Below, piece by piece: positions 8,774 through 17,784 of a stretch of DNA of 64,000 nucleotides. Within the stretch, counting starts at the first letter, position 1. The number at the start of each line of letters is the position of its first letter. Made by a program: the position numbers and the translations under genes. Below the pieces are notes generated by a model. The model had not been told where the DNA came from, made no database searches, and saw only the letters and a list, made by a program, of their open reading frames with translations. Location of the stretch: contig JBGAVD010000001.1 in NCBI GenBank assembly GCA_044228285.1, positions 310,001 to 374,000 on the forward strand. The letters run 5' to 3'. Origin of the DNA: JBBATK01 sp044228285. Lineage in GTDB: Bacteria; Bacteroidota; Ignavibacteria; Kapaibacteriales; NICIL-2.

Positions 8774-9445
8774 ATGAAACATCCTGTTCTAATAGCTCCC
8801 TCTCTGCTCTCAGCCGACTTCGCACAGCTAGCCGCTGAAGTGCAACGTTGCGAGCAGCTCGGTGCTGATGTTTTGCATGTGGATGTTATGGACGGACATT
8901 TTGTTCCTAACATTACCATCGGTCCACTGGTCGTGAAAGCTCTTCGTGCACACACCTCCATGCCCTTTGATTGTCACCTCATGATCAGCAATCCTGATCT
9001 CTATATTTCGCACTTTGCAGCAGCTGGTGCGAATTGGATATCGGTGCATGTAGAAGCTTGTCCTCATCTTCACCGAACATTGCAGCTGATCAAAGACTGT
9101 GGATGTCGAGCTGGCGTGGTGTTGAATCCGGCAACTCCACTGGAGCACGCGTATGCAGCAGCCGAGCACTGTGATTTCATTTTACTGATGTCCGTGAATC
9201 CTGGCTTTGGCGGACAACAATTCATTTCGTCGTTCTTGCACCGAGCTCGCAGCTTACGAAACTGGTTGGATGATAATGGCTTTGCTCATGTGGAGATAGA
9301 AGTTGACGGAGGGGTGAGTCCGACAAATGCTGCAGCTATCGTTGCAGCAGGCGCGAACATTCTTGTCAGCGGCAACGCTCTCTTTAGCGGTGATATGTCT
9401 ATGAATATGCGTGCACTGCGTCTAGCCGTTAGTGAGCAAGCATAG
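8774..9445 (+). CDS. rpe: Ribulose-phosphate 3-epimerase
   Basis: A 223-residue TIM-barrel enzyme converting D-ribulose 5-phosphate and D-xylulose 5-phosphate in the pentose phosphate pathway. Motifs include APSLLSADFAQL at the N-terminus, HVDVMDGHFVPN with the metal-binding His and catalytic Asp, FDCHLMI with the next His, MSVNPGFGGQ, and EVDGGV with the second catalytic Asp, followed by the phosphate-binding LVSGNALF. The frame is open from a GTG at 8738, but the ATG at 8774 matches family starts. A 289-base spacer separates it from the DUF1801 gene, so it probably has its own promoter. Confidence 0.97.
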   Translation: MKHPVLIAPSLLSADFAQLAAEVQRCEQLGADVLHVDVMDGHFVPNITIGPLVVKALRAHTSMPFDCHLMISNPDLYISHFAAAGANWISVHVEACPHLHRTLQLIKDCGCRAGVVLNPATPLEHAYAAAEHCDFILLMSVNPGFGGQQFISSFLHRARSLRNWLDDNGFAHVEIEVDGGVSPTNAAAIVAAGANILVSGNALFSGDMSMNMRALRLAVSEQA

Positions 9446-9617
9446 AGCGCCCTCTTCCTCGATTGCTGAGAATTGCATCGTTACTCCTTCACAACGCGCG
9501 TTTCCGAAGTGCGGAACCCGTATTACTACGTATTTGAACTCGCAGTGTTTTGCATGCAGCTTTGCTTGTTGCTGCGAGACACACATCTACGCATCAACCT
9601 TTATCTGAAAGCACTGT

Positions 9618-10418
9618 ATGGCTCGTGAAATACCGCTACCCGCACAACCTGAATCAGTACTCGACCAATTCTCTGCCTTTGTTGAGATCGTGCGAATACT
9701 CAGAACGGATTGTCCCTGGGATCGTGAGCAAACACATGAGTCCATCTCACACCTCTTAATTGAGGAAGCCTACGAAACTCTGGATGCCATTCGCGAACAG
9801 AATGATGCCGAGTTTTCGAAAGAGTTGGGCGACTTGTTACTGCACGTGGTGATGCACTCCGTACTAGCGGAAGAGCGTGGGGCATTTCATTTGCGTGATG
9901 TCATTGCAGGAGTCTCGGCGAAGCTTGTGCACCGCCATCCCCATGTGTTTGGCGATGCCGGAGCAGAAAGCACGACGCAAGTGCTACAGAATTGGGAGTC
10001 GCAAAAGATGAAGGAAGGTCGTACGTCCATCCTTGAAGGCGTACCGAAGACCTTGCCAGCATTGCTTCGAGCGCAGCGCACGCAAGAGAAAGCAGCGAAT
10101 GTTGGCTTTGATTGGGATGATCGCAAAGATGTGTGGGCGAAAGTGGAAGAGGAGTTGACGGAGTTTAAAACTGAGCTTCTCAACAACAATCGCAAAGCCA
10201 CAGAAGAAGAATTCGGTGATCTGCTGTTTGCCATAGTAAACGCTGGTCGCTTTGAAAACCTTGTTGCCGAAGAGGCTTTACAAGGCACGACGAATAAGTT
10301 TAGTCGACGCTTTCAGTATATCGAGAAGAAGGCAAAAGAGCAGGGGCGTGCGTTGAAAGACATGACTCTTGCCGAAATGGACATCTGGTGGAATGAGGCA
10401 AAGGAAGCCAAGATCTAG
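9618..10418 (+). CDS. mazG: Nucleoside triphosphate pyrophosphohydrolase MazG
   Basis: A 266-residue all-alpha NTP pyrophosphatase with two MazG repeats. The first shows CPWDREQTHESISHLLIEEAYETLDAI with the EExxE metal site, and ELGDLLLHVVMHS. The second shows WAKVEEELTEF and EEFGDLLFAIVNAGR. It hydrolyses (d)NTPs to NMPs and pyrophosphate, cleaning non-canonical nucleotides in the cytoplasm. The length matches E. coli MazG (263). It ends 15 bases before the likely start of the LCP-domain gene, suggesting co-transcription. Confidence 0.97.
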   Translation: MAREIPLPAQPESVLDQFSAFVEIVRILRTDCPWDREQTHESISHLLIEEAYETLDAIREQNDAEFSKELGDLLLHVVMHSVLAEERGAFHLRDVIAGVSAKLVHRHPHVFGDAGAESTTQVLQNWESQKMKEGRTSILEGVPKTLPALLRAQRTQEKAANVGFDWDDRKDVWAKVEEELTEFKTELLNNNRKATEEEFGDLLFAIVNAGRFENLVAEEALQGTTNKFSRRFQYIEKKAKEQGRALKDMTLAEMDIWWNEAKEAKI

Positions 10419-10433
10419 TTGAACCTAAGCAGA

Positions 10434-11861
10434 ATGTATTGCGCTATGCGCCGTGTGACAGCACTTTGTACACTTAGCCTGATCGTGTTCTTGCTCGCTC
10501 AGAGCTTGGCCTATGCCACACCAAACTTCGATACTGGCCGTGATGGACATCGCTATACCTCTCATCGCACAAAGAAATCTCGAGTTGCTCATGCTCAACG
10601 CTCGCGCCAAGGGCGCTCGCTGAGGTCCAAGAGTCAGAGTCTCCCTTCTGATCCCGCTACACTTCACTCATTTGCAGCTCAAATGCTCAAGAAGCATCGC
10701 TCTGAAGTCAGTGCGACAAAGCAGATGAGTAGCGCCACGCCTCAACTCGAGTCCATTTCTGCAGCATCTTCGGCTGAAGCGAAGCCTGCTGAGCAATCGA
10801 AGATAGAACGCGACATGGAGCGCGCCTCAAGTTCATCTGCAAGTGGAAGCGGTAGAAGCGTGTGCATTGCCATTACAGGCGTTGACTCACGTATTGGCGT
10901 TGCACAGCGTCATGCTGATGCAAACCATGTTCTGCGAGTGTGGCTTGACAATGGTCGCATTGACATCTTCTCTGTACCTCGAGGCACGCAAGTAGATGCT
11001 GGTTTCAAAAGCGCTGGGTTGAACTATTTGGCAAACCTGCGCTCGAACAAAGGCCGTGATGCCTACCTTCGAAAGCTTGCTGATATCGCTGGTGTGCCGC
11101 GTATCGACTATTGGGTAGAGATGGGATTCTCGCAAGCAATAGGATTGATAGAGATGCTTGGCTTTAAGGATAAAGCGGCTTCAACGTTACACGTTCTTCG
11201 TACACGCAAAGCATATGCGGTTGGTGACTATCAACGCTGTTACAACCAGGGACAGTTCATTCGTCAAATGATTCTCAATAATTTCAACAAGTCAACTGGC
11301 TTCTTGGGTTCTATTGCGTTGCGTGGCGCTCTCGGCTTAGTAGAAACGAATTTGACCTTAGACGCATCGAAAATGATCATTGAAGAACTTGAGAAGCAAC
11401 ATTTTCCTGCCTCTCCTTCTTCCGTCAGCGTGCACTTGCGGCCGAAGTTCAATGCCCGACTCAAAGAGCTCAATCTTGCAAATACGGAAGCTATTACGAA
11501 GCTCAATAGCGAACTCAACTCTCGCCTGAGTAAAAACGGATACCTTGGAAAAGGCAAAGCTCCGGCGTTCGACCCACAGAAATATGAAAAGAGTCTGCTC
11601 TCTAGAATACTAAGAGCCGAGAGAACGGTAGACCGTAGTCCGAAAGCGGCGATAGCGAGTCTGGCGCAAGTGTACAAGCAACGCTCCTGGATACAGATAA
11701 AATCCGATACGAAGCGAGCTGACTACATGCGTCGAATCTGCGATGTCTTGGCACGCGCCTATGACAATACTGGTTTTGCTATCGAGGCGGATAACATTCG
11801 CTACTTTGCAGAACAGCAAGTAAAGGGATCGCAAGACATGTTAGGTACGCGAGATAAGTAG
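10434..11861 (+). CDS. Secreted LCP (LytR-CpsA-Psr)-like domain protein
   Basis: A 475-residue exported protein. The N-terminal signal (RRVTALCTLSLIVFLLAQSLAYA) is followed by a basic, then Ser/Ala-rich low-complexity linker to about residue 140. The next ~180 residues have the pattern of an LCP domain: ITGVDSRIG, ADANHVLRVWLDNGRIDIFSVPRGTQV (compare the usual RSD...SIPRDT), IDYWVEMGF, a lone D/E-poor middle, LHVLRTRKAY and DYQRCYNQGQFI. Known LCP enzymes transfer undecaprenyl-linked glycans to the cell wall. The usual Asp after PR is Gly here (PRGT), so activity is uncertain. The C-terminal ~170 residues are helical and unrecognised. The start could also be the ATG at 10446. Confidence 0.6.
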   Translation: MYCAMRRVTALCTLSLIVFLLAQSLAYATPNFDTGRDGHRYTSHRTKKSRVAHAQRSRQGRSLRSKSQSLPSDPATLHSFAAQMLKKHRSEVSATKQMSSATPQLESISAASSAEAKPAEQSKIERDMERASSSSASGSGRSVCIAITGVDSRIGVAQRHADANHVLRVWLDNGRIDIFSVPRGTQVDAGFKSAGLNYLANLRSNKGRDAYLRKLADIAGVPRIDYWVEMGFSQAIGLIEMLGFKDKAASTLHVLRTRKAYAVGDYQRCYNQGQFIRQMILNNFNKSTGFLGSIALRGALGLVETNLTLDASKMIIEELEKQHFPASPSSVSVHLRPKFNARLKELNLANTEAITKLNSELNSRLSKNGYLGKGKAPAFDPQKYEKSLLSRILRAERTVDRSPKAAIASLAQVYKQRSWIQIKSDTKRADYMRRICDVLARAYDNTGFAIEADNIRYFAEQQVKGSQDMLGTRDK

Positions 11862-12587
11862 CTTTCCTACTCGCGACTCGCTTCCCTAGACACCACTATT
11901 GAGCATCCAGAGTTCTGCCGAAGTGCGCTCAATGTGTTGTGCAAGAATTGCTAGAGTGTTGACATTCAAGTTTCGCTCGATCTGAACACTAGTATCGTCC
12001 AATCGATGAGCTGGTTGTGCTCGTTATTGCGGACATTTCTTATCAAGATTCCAGTGCCAATGCAAGGGCAAGCACTCTGTTCGAAGCAGGGAGTCTGCAT
12101 TCGATTTTCTGCTGTTATATGACGCTTATTGTGCCTCTAATAAAGAAGGTGCATAGATTGGATCCAATCTCCATTCTGAAACTGTTGAATCTCGCGTTCT
12201 TACAGCGTATCCAGTGCTCCGCTTTCTATGAAATAGCATTGCAGATACCGATGCACCATCTCCGCTCCTCCATTTCGCAATGGTCGACTTCGTTGTTTTT
12301 CTTCGACATTTACCTAACTATACAGGCTTCGTCGCAGGAAGAGCGTAATACTGTTCGAACAAGGTTCGAGTGTTGCACTCACGGACTACGCACCATTTTA
12401 GCAACTCTACCTTCAACAACATAGCAATGAGCAAGGCAGAACACGATTCAATGTCGTCTGTGCTTGCTGAGACAACGCGGGATTGACCTCAGTGCTGAAG
12501 CACCTGAATCCGGGTCGTCGATCATCAACGACCATGGGAGAGCTGTAAGATCGAACTCAGTTGCGAAGCTCTGATCTAGTCCGTTTA
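11862..12587. other. Gene-poor stretch, probably eroded coding DNA
   Basis: Apart from the peptidase-like tail at its left end, I see no intact gene here. A + strand frame at 12017-12424 codes for a composition without a recognisable fold and is likely chance. The stretch separates the + strand mazG/LCP genes from the - strand crcB and looks like decaying sequence on the minus strand. Confidence 0.45.
11886..12026 (-). pseudogene. Tail of a decayed peptidase (M28-like) gene
   Basis: On the minus strand a frame of about 45 codons ending at TAG (11886-11888) reads AQPAHRLDDTSVQIERNLNV and continues NTLAILAQHIERTSAELWML. This resembles the C-terminal end of PA-domain M28 aminopeptidases (AHRxDDTxxxI...LNVNTLA). 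A stop in the same frame lies just upstream at about 12024-12026. Upstream pieces up to about 12450 show only short coding-like runs in shifting frames, so the gene looks broken by several mutations. The family call rests on one short stretch. Confidence 0.4.
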
Positions 12588-12959
12588 TCACGATGCTCTC
12601 ATGAGCCAAAGAGCGATCGACATTGCGCATACGCCCGCAACAACGCTACCACCTACATAGAGCAAGGCAAGAGCAAGGTGTCCGTCGCGCAACAGTATAA
12701 AAGTCTCAGCTGAAAATGTCGAAAAGGTGGTAAATCCACCGCAGAGACCCGTTGCTAGAAACAAGCGCATATCCCCGCCGATGAGTTCCCGGGTGCTCAG
12801 GGCATAGATGATTCCAATAGCGAATGAGCCAAGCACATTAATACCGAAGGTTGCAAGAGGGAAGGTGGAGCTGGCGGAGTTGTTGACAAGGTTTGAGAGT
12901 AGATAGCGTAGGACGCTTCCAATGCCACCACCCAGGCCTACCCAAAGAAGGGCTAGCAT
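12588..12959 (-). CDS. crcB: Fluoride ion channel CrcB/FluC
   Basis: A 123-residue four-helix membrane protein that exports fluoride as a dual-topology dimer. Signatures are VGLGGGIGSVLRYLLS at the N-terminus, TFGINVLGSFAIG in helix 2, and GLCGGFTTFSTFSAE, the phenylalanine/Thr-Ser track of the pore. The start at 12959 begins LALLWVGLGGG; the longer upstream frame only overlaps the preceding gene. One base separates it from the stop of the transhydrogenase subunit gene, so they form one transcript. I found no clear fluoride riboswitch upstream of the pair. Confidence 0.95.
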   Translation of the reverse strand: MLALLWVGLGGGIGSVLRYLLSNLVNNSASSTFPLATFGINVLGSFAIGIIYALSTRELIGGDMRLFLATGLCGGFTTFSTFSAETFILLRDGHLALALLYVGGSVVAGVCAMSIALWLMRAS

Positions 12960-12960
12960 G

Positions 12961-13275
12961 TTACTTTGCTGGTTTCTTTTTGAACATCTCGAGCATGCGA
13001 TCGGTAACCACAAAACCGCCCACAACGTTAAGTGTACCCAAGACCACGGCGACAAAACCCAGAATCATTCCTGCTGTATTTGAAGGGTCTGTGTGGCCCA
13101 TCACGATCAATGCACCGATAATGACGACTCCGTGAATGGCATTAGCGCCAGACATCAAAGGAGTGTGCAAGACCGCGGGGACTTTTGAAATGACCTCGAT
13201 GCCCACAAAAATGGAGAGCACTACGATGTAGATCATCTCGATATGCATTCCAACAAATGATAGGATTTCAGACAT
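12961..13275 (-). CDS. pntAB: NAD(P) transhydrogenase alpha subunit, part 2 (membrane part)
   Basis: A 104-residue membrane protein equal to the C-terminal 4-TM part of E. coli PntA, which is a separate subunit in many bacteria. It shows IYIVVLSIFVGIEVISKVPAVLHTPLMSGANAIHGVVIIGALIVMG, the conserved TPLMSGANAIHGV motif, then VLGTLNVVGGFVVTDRMLEMFK. It forms part of the proton channel of the inner-membrane transhydrogenase. The partner subunits (PntAA nucleotide-binding part and PntB) are not adjacent: upstream lies the divergent kup and downstream crcB. Start ATG at 13275. Confidence 0.93.
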   Translation of the reverse strand: MSEILSFVGMHIEMIYIVVLSIFVGIEVISKVPAVLHTPLMSGANAIHGVVIIGALIVMGHTDPSNTAGMILGFVAVVLGTLNVVGGFVVTDRMLEMFKKKPAK

Positions 13276-13307
13276 AGCAGCGATCCATTGGTTTCGCAAA
13301 ATTGAGT

Positions 13308-13324
13308 GCAAAGCGAAGCTTTGC
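13308..13324. other. Short perfect hairpin upstream of the transhydrogenase subunit
   Basis: gcaaagc (13308-13314), gaa, gctttgc (13318-13324): a 7-bp perfect stem, reading as a cTTCg tip on the minus strand. It lies 33 bases upstream of the minus-strand start, so it could sit in the 5' leader of the pntAB-crcB transcript. Function unknown. Confidence 0.4.
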
Positions 13325-13463
13325 TGTGAAGCTGCAATTTAGGGTATAGAAGGGGAAGACAAAACTTTCATGGACATCCAACTCAACAATACTATCTGTC
13401 TAAGCCCTGAGCTCCGTAGTTTTGTCGCTCCTGAAAATCACTTTGGCCTGAACACACATAACC

Positions 13464-15458
13464 ATGGACGCAAAACACCAGCAGTCGCTGCAGCGTGCAA
13501 CCTTCGCCGGAATTCTCGTCAGTATGGGAATCGTCTTCGGTGACATCGGCACTTCGCCTCTTTATACCTTTGCTGCAATTGTGGGGAAGAGGATCATTAG
13601 TGAAGATTTGGCACTTGGTGCTTTATCGGCGGTGTTCTGGACCTTGACCTTTCAAACAACCATCAAGTACGTCCTTATTACACTACGGGCTGACAACCAC
13701 GGTGAGGGTGGTATTTTCTCGCTGTATGCCTTGGTTCGGAAAATGAAAGGTCCTTTGGTGATACCGGCCATCATCGGCGGCGCTTTCCTGCTAGCTGATG
13801 GAATCATCACTCCGCCGATCTCTGTTGCTTCAGCCATAGAAGGTTTGAAGATTTTCAACCCTAACCTGAATACGGAACCCATCGTTATTGCCATTATTGT
13901 GCTGCTCTTCGCCATGCAACAGTTTGGAACTGAAAGGGTTGGACAGCTCTTTGGTCCGGTAATGTTGCTCTGGTTTAGTTTCATCGGAGCAATGGGCGTC
14001 CACGCGATTGGATCCAATACCCACATCCTAGCAGCGCTAAATCCGTACTATGCTATACATATGATAACAAGCCTTCCCGAGGGTTTCTTCATCCTAGGCG
14101 GCGTCTTTTTGTGTACCACGGGTGCTGAAGCCCTATATTCAGATTTAGGGCATTGTGGACGGGGAAACATACGTGTCTCTTGGATGTACGTTAAGGTTTG
14201 TCTTATTCTCTGTTATGCGGGTCAAACAGCGTGGCTCTTGGATCATGTCGGACAACCTTTGGGTGATACAGGAGTATTCTTCTCTATCATCCCGCCGTCA
14301 TTACTGGTGTTTTCTATCATCCTTGCAACTGTTGCTACTATCATTGCAAGTCAAGCACTTATCAGTGGTTCTTATACGCTGATTAATGAGGCAATGCAGC
14401 TCAGTTTGTGGTTTAAAACCAAGGTCGTTTTCCCAACAAACATTCGTGGCCAAATCTATATTCCGCGTCTTAACTGGACCTTGATGGCTGGCTGTATAGT
14501 GGTGGTCCTTTACTTCAAAGAAGCCAAACATATGGAGGCGGCCTACGGCTTGGCTATTACGCTCACCATGTTGATGACCACCATTCTGATTGCGATGTAC
14601 TTACTGCGCGAGAAGACATCCAAGTTACTTGTTGGTTTAGCTCTCGTCGTTTTCTTAGGCATTGAAATCTCATTCCTTGCTGCTAATTCAATCAAGTTCA
14701 TGGATGGCGGTTGGTTCAGTATAGCTGTTGGTTTGGTGCTATCCCTTGTGATGTTTGTTATTTATCGTTCAAAGCAAATCAGAAGTCGTTTGACCGAGAT
14801 GGTGCCTTTGGACGTGTTTGTACCAGTGCTTGAAAATCTGAGTCATGATGAGAGCATTCCAAAGTTTGCGACCCACTTGGTTTACCTTACTGCATCGCCA
14901 AATCCGAATGAAGTGGAGCAATTGGCAATCGACTCTATAGTTCGACGTGCACCAAAACGGGCTGACATTTATTGGTTTGTGAACGTGAACACCACTGATG
15001 AGCCATATCATACCAGCTACAATATCCAGATTATGGATTCCGTGCAGACAGAAGCGCGAAATGTTGACGTGATCTTCGTGCGCTTTAACCTTGGATTCCG
15101 CGTTGAGCCCCGTTTGAATACGATGTTTCGAGCGGTAATCAAAGACATGGTAAAACGTGGGGAGATCGACATAGCAAGTCGCTATCGTTCGCTCGGTCGT
15201 TTGAACCAAACAGGGGACTTCAGATTCGTATTGTTCAAGAGGTTCCTCTCTAACGATAACGAACTGCCACCAGGTGAAAAGCTGATTCTGGACGCCTACT
15301 TTGTCATCAATAGTTTGGCTGTCTCAAATCAAGAATACTACGGTTTGGATACCAGTAATGTTCTTGTAGAAAACGTCCCATTGGTGGTTTCACCACCTCC
15401 GAACTATAACATTGTTCGCGATGAAAACCCACTACTACCGCCACCTCCGCAGAACTAG
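13464..15458 (+). CDS. kup: KUP family potassium uptake protein
   Basis: A 664-residue K+/H+ symporter of the inner membrane. The N-terminal signature GILVSMGIVFGDIGTSPLYTF is diagnostic, followed by about 12 membrane helices (KYVLITLRADNHGEGGIFSLYALV, GAFLLADGIITPPISV, CTTGAEALYSDLGHCGR) and a C-terminal cytoplasmic domain of about 200 residues (from about 460). The length is slightly above E. coli Kup (622), with a Pro-rich C-terminal end. Start ATG at 13464. It is divergent from pntAB-crcB and followed after 72 bases by murI. Confidence 0.96.
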   Translation: MDAKHQQSLQRATFAGILVSMGIVFGDIGTSPLYTFAAIVGKRIISEDLALGALSAVFWTLTFQTTIKYVLITLRADNHGEGGIFSLYALVRKMKGPLVIPAIIGGAFLLADGIITPPISVASAIEGLKIFNPNLNTEPIVIAIIVLLFAMQQFGTERVGQLFGPVMLLWFSFIGAMGVHAIGSNTHILAALNPYYAIHMITSLPEGFFILGGVFLCTTGAEALYSDLGHCGRGNIRVSWMYVKVCLILCYAGQTAWLLDHVGQPLGDTGVFFSIIPPSLLVFSIILATVATIIASQALISGSYTLINEAMQLSLWFKTKVVFPTNIRGQIYIPRLNWTLMAGCIVVVLYFKEAKHMEAAYGLAITLTMLMTTILIAMYLLREKTSKLLVGLALVVFLGIEISFLAANSIKFMDGGWFSIAVGLVLSLVMFVIYRSKQIRSRLTEMVPLDVFVPVLENLSHDESIPKFATHLVYLTASPNPNEVEQLAIDSIVRRAPKRADIYWFVNVNTTDEPYHTSYNIQIMDSVQTEARNVDVIFVRFNLGFRVEPRLNTMFRAVIKDMVKRGEIDIASRYRSLGRLNQTGDFRFVLFKRFLSNDNELPPGEKLILDAYFVINSLAVSNQEYYGLDTSNVLVENVPLVVSPPPNYNIVRDENPLLPPPPQN

Positions 15459-15530
15459 TGGGCTTGCCAACTAAACACTCAGAACAGCCACAAGTGGTGC
15501 TCTAGTGAATTGTGTAACTACTTGAATATT

Positions 15531-16343
15531 ATGCACATGTCGCAGCCAATAGGCGTTTTTGATTCTGGGGTAGGAGGATTGAGCGTGCTCAAGCATTTGG
15601 TGCATAGCATGCCATCTGAGCACTATGTATATTTGGGTGATACTGCTCGCGTGCCGTACGGAAACAAGTCGGTAGAGACCGTTCAATTGTACTCAAAACA
15701 GTGTACCGAGTTTCTACTCCGTCAGAATGTCAAGTTGATCATTGTGGCCTGTAACACAGCCTCTTCGGTTGCGATGGATGTGGTTCGAGCGACGTCATCG
15801 GTGCCTGTGATTGGTGTGATTGAACCTTGTGCAGTTGCGGTCCTTTCGACCACGAAGAATGGGGTGATTGGAGTAATAGGGACTCGAGCAACCGTTGGTT
15901 CACAATCCTATCATCGAGCAATCATTGGCGTAGCAGGTGACCGACAGTTGACGGTGCTGTCGCAGGCATGTCCGCTGTTTGTTCCACTTGCAGAAGAAGG
16001 CTGGACAGCGCATCCTGCTAGCCGTGCTATTGCCAAAGAGTACATGCGTTCCTTTCGAGAAGCCGGCGCTGATACCGTGGTTCTAGGATGTACGCACTAT
16101 CCACTGCTTGTCGACATCATTCAAGAAGCTGTTCCGCAAGCAACACTGATCGACCCCGGTAGCTATGCAGCTCTTGAGGCACAAAAGCTTCTCAGTAGAT
16201 CATCACAACTTGAAGCGGCTAAAGAAGAGCCGAGTACCGACATCGATTTTTATGTCACCGATATTCCCTCAACTTTTGCGCAAGTTGCCAAGCAGTTTCT
16301 TGGTTTTGATGTTAGCTCGCCTCGGCTGGCACACGTAGAGTAG
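15531..16343 (+). CDS. murI: Glutamate racemase
   Basis: A 270-residue cytoplasmic racemase making D-glutamate for peptidoglycan. It has IGVFDSGVGGLSVLKHL, the two catalytic cysteines in VACNTASS (Cys74) and LGCTHYPLL (Cys187), and LGDTARVPYGNKS near residue 35. The ATG at 15531 or the one at 15537 could start it; no strong ribosome binding site distinguishes them. The longer frame from a TTG at 15510 adds residues unlike the family. Confidence 0.96.
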   Translation: MHMSQPIGVFDSGVGGLSVLKHLVHSMPSEHYVYLGDTARVPYGNKSVETVQLYSKQCTEFLLRQNVKLIIVACNTASSVAMDVVRATSSVPVIGVIEPCAVAVLSTTKNGVIGVIGTRATVGSQSYHRAIIGVAGDRQLTVLSQACPLFVPLAEEGWTAHPASRAIAKEYMRSFREAGADTVVLGCTHYPLLVDIIQEAVPQATLIDPGSYAALEAQKLLSRSSQLEAAKEEPSTDIDFYVTDIPSTFAQVAKQFLGFDVSSPRLAHVE

Positions 16344-16350
16344 AGTGAGC

Positions 16351-16575
16351 TTAGCGTCGCAGCGTGTCCAACAACTTGATTTTCAAGTTCGTGCTGACAG
16401 CAATGTCATTCAGTAGCTGTGTTTCCTGTTGCTCTGCGGCGCGCATGGCGCGCGCAGCATGAAGATGATAAGGATCTGTTAAATCCTGTGTTTCGCATTG
16501 TACCCTTAAACGTATCTCAGCTTTAGGTCGTCTTATCTCAGTATTGACTTCGGACTTGTTTGGCAGGAAATGCAC
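16351..16575 (-). CDS. Doubtful small ORF
   Basis: A 74-codon minus-strand frame converging on murI. The predicted protein is polar and helical in its second half (AARAMRAAEQQETQLLNDIA) with no family I recognise, no membrane segment and no clear ribosome binding site. It fills an otherwise empty 285-base spacer. It may be a chance frame. Confidence 0.2.
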   Translation of the reverse strand: MHFLPNKSEVNTEIRRPKAEIRLRVQCETQDLTDPYHLHAARAMRAAEQQETQLLNDIAVSTNLKIKLLDTLRR

Positions 16576-16628
16576 AGCAGAAGTCGTTCGAAGAATTCAC
16601 TGCTCGTATCATGTTTTTAAGGATCACT

Positions 16629-17657
16629 ATGAAATCAACGCAATACTTTGTTGGCGCTTTGCTGAGCCTGTTCGTATTCAGCACAAGTGCACCTAGCCTG
16701 TTCGCCGCGTGCGAAGAGAGCCACGAGAGCTACTTGGAGGCGAAAAAGGGCGACCATTGCAGCTCAGCCAACAATATGAAAATCAAGCCCTTAAAGGAAA
16801 AATTGGTTGCGTGGGCAAAGGTTGAAGTTGTACCCTCACTTCGCGAGTGGAAGAATCAGTTTGATGCGGGAATGAGCCCTGCCGATTTGCAACGTCTAAA
16901 CGAGCTGCGAACACAAGCTTCAGAATTGCGACGTGAGCGAATGACACTTATGCCCAAGATGAGAGAGGCACGTCATTCCTTCAATCAAGAAGGAGCAGCT
17001 TCAGAGGATGCCCAACTTTTGGCATTGCGTGAGCAGTCAAAGAAGATGCGACAAAAAGAGAGTGAAGTCTTTGCAGAGGCACAAAAGTTTGCAGAAAAGT
17101 ATGAGGCGAGCCTGAAAACTCTTTCGGAGCAAGCCAAACCTAAGTTGAAACAGTGGCTCTCTGCTGTTCTTCAACAAGCTGAAGATTTTGCCAAGCAGAA
17201 TGAGAGTAATCTGAGACCCTATCGACAAGAGTTGATGGGTATGTTGCCAATTCTCATGCATGCTGATCGCGGATTCGCAAAGCGTCGTGTGACGAGTTAT
17301 TTTCTTCTGTGGGACGGAGCTGAAATCCCTGAGCTTAGTGAAAGTCTGGACCTCGCAAAGCAGAGTCCACAGAACAACATCGCCATGAACGCTAGTTTCT
17401 CTCTCAATCAGAATACGCCAAATCCGGTAATCTCCAATACCACCAACATCAGTTTCTCGCTTCAACAGGCGGACTATGTGCGCATTGTGCTCCTTGATGA
17501 AACGGGCTCACAAGTGGCCGTGATTTGTGAGCAGCAATATCCTGCAGGACCCAATGTTGTGCAGTTCGGGCTTGGTTCACTTGCCAATGGAGCTTACACC
17601 TATCGTCTTAGCTGCAGCCAAGGAACGTTGACGAATACCATGACTGTATTGCGCTAA
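16629..17657 (+). CDS. Secreted coiled-coil protein with T9SS sorting domain
   Basis: A 342-residue exported protein. Residues 1-27 are a signal peptide (MKSTQYFVGALLSLFVFS, cleavage near LFA-AC). Residues about 55-240 are almost wholly helical and charged (LRTQASELRRERMTLMPKM and similar), reminiscent of Spy/CpxP-type or coiled-coil proteins but not assignable. The last ~80 residues are a type A sorting tail: FSLNQNTPNPV, ISFSLQQADYVRIVLLDETG, GLGSLANGAYTYRLSC. It is therefore a probable T9SS cargo placed at the cell surface. The ATG at 16629 has a ribosome binding site (aaggat); the upstream frame extension is not signal-like. Confidence 0.8.
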   Translation: MKSTQYFVGALLSLFVFSTSAPSLFAACEESHESYLEAKKGDHCSSANNMKIKPLKEKLVAWAKVEVVPSLREWKNQFDAGMSPADLQRLNELRTQASELRRERMTLMPKMREARHSFNQEGAASEDAQLLALREQSKKMRQKESEVFAEAQKFAEKYEASLKTLSEQAKPKLKQWLSAVLQQAEDFAKQNESNLRPYRQELMGMLPILMHADRGFAKRRVTSYFLLWDGAEIPELSESLDLAKQSPQNNIAMNASFSLNQNTPNPVISNTTNISFSLQQADYVRIVLLDETGSQVAVICEQQYPAGPNVVQFGLGSLANGAYTYRLSCSQGTLTNTMTVLR

Positions 17658-17710
17658 ACTGAAAGTAGCGTTCTTTATGGACAGTGAAGGTGAACGCCCA
17701 GTGTTTAAAC

Positions 17711-17749
17711 AAAAATGGATAGTCGTACATAGCACGACTATCCATTTTT
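17711..17749. terminator. Bidirectional terminator
   Basis: A perfect 16-bp stem (17711-17726 with 17734-17749) and a 7-base loop. The stem begins with five A and ends with five T, giving a U-run for both directions. It lies between the convergent T9SS-cargo gene (+) and hldA (-). Confidence 0.9.
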
Positions 17750-17784
17750 CGTTGAAGGCTGAAAGTTGCTGAGTTGTAGAGCTC

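Noticed and set aside
12017..12424. + strand 135-codon frame
   Set aside because: No recognisable domain, no ribosome binding site, composition unlike neighbours; it overlaps the eroded minus-strand peptidase region.
13276..13463. Fluoride riboswitch upstream of pntAB-crcB
   Set aside because: The spacer lacks the conserved fluoride-riboswitch core; only a short gcaaagc hairpin is present.
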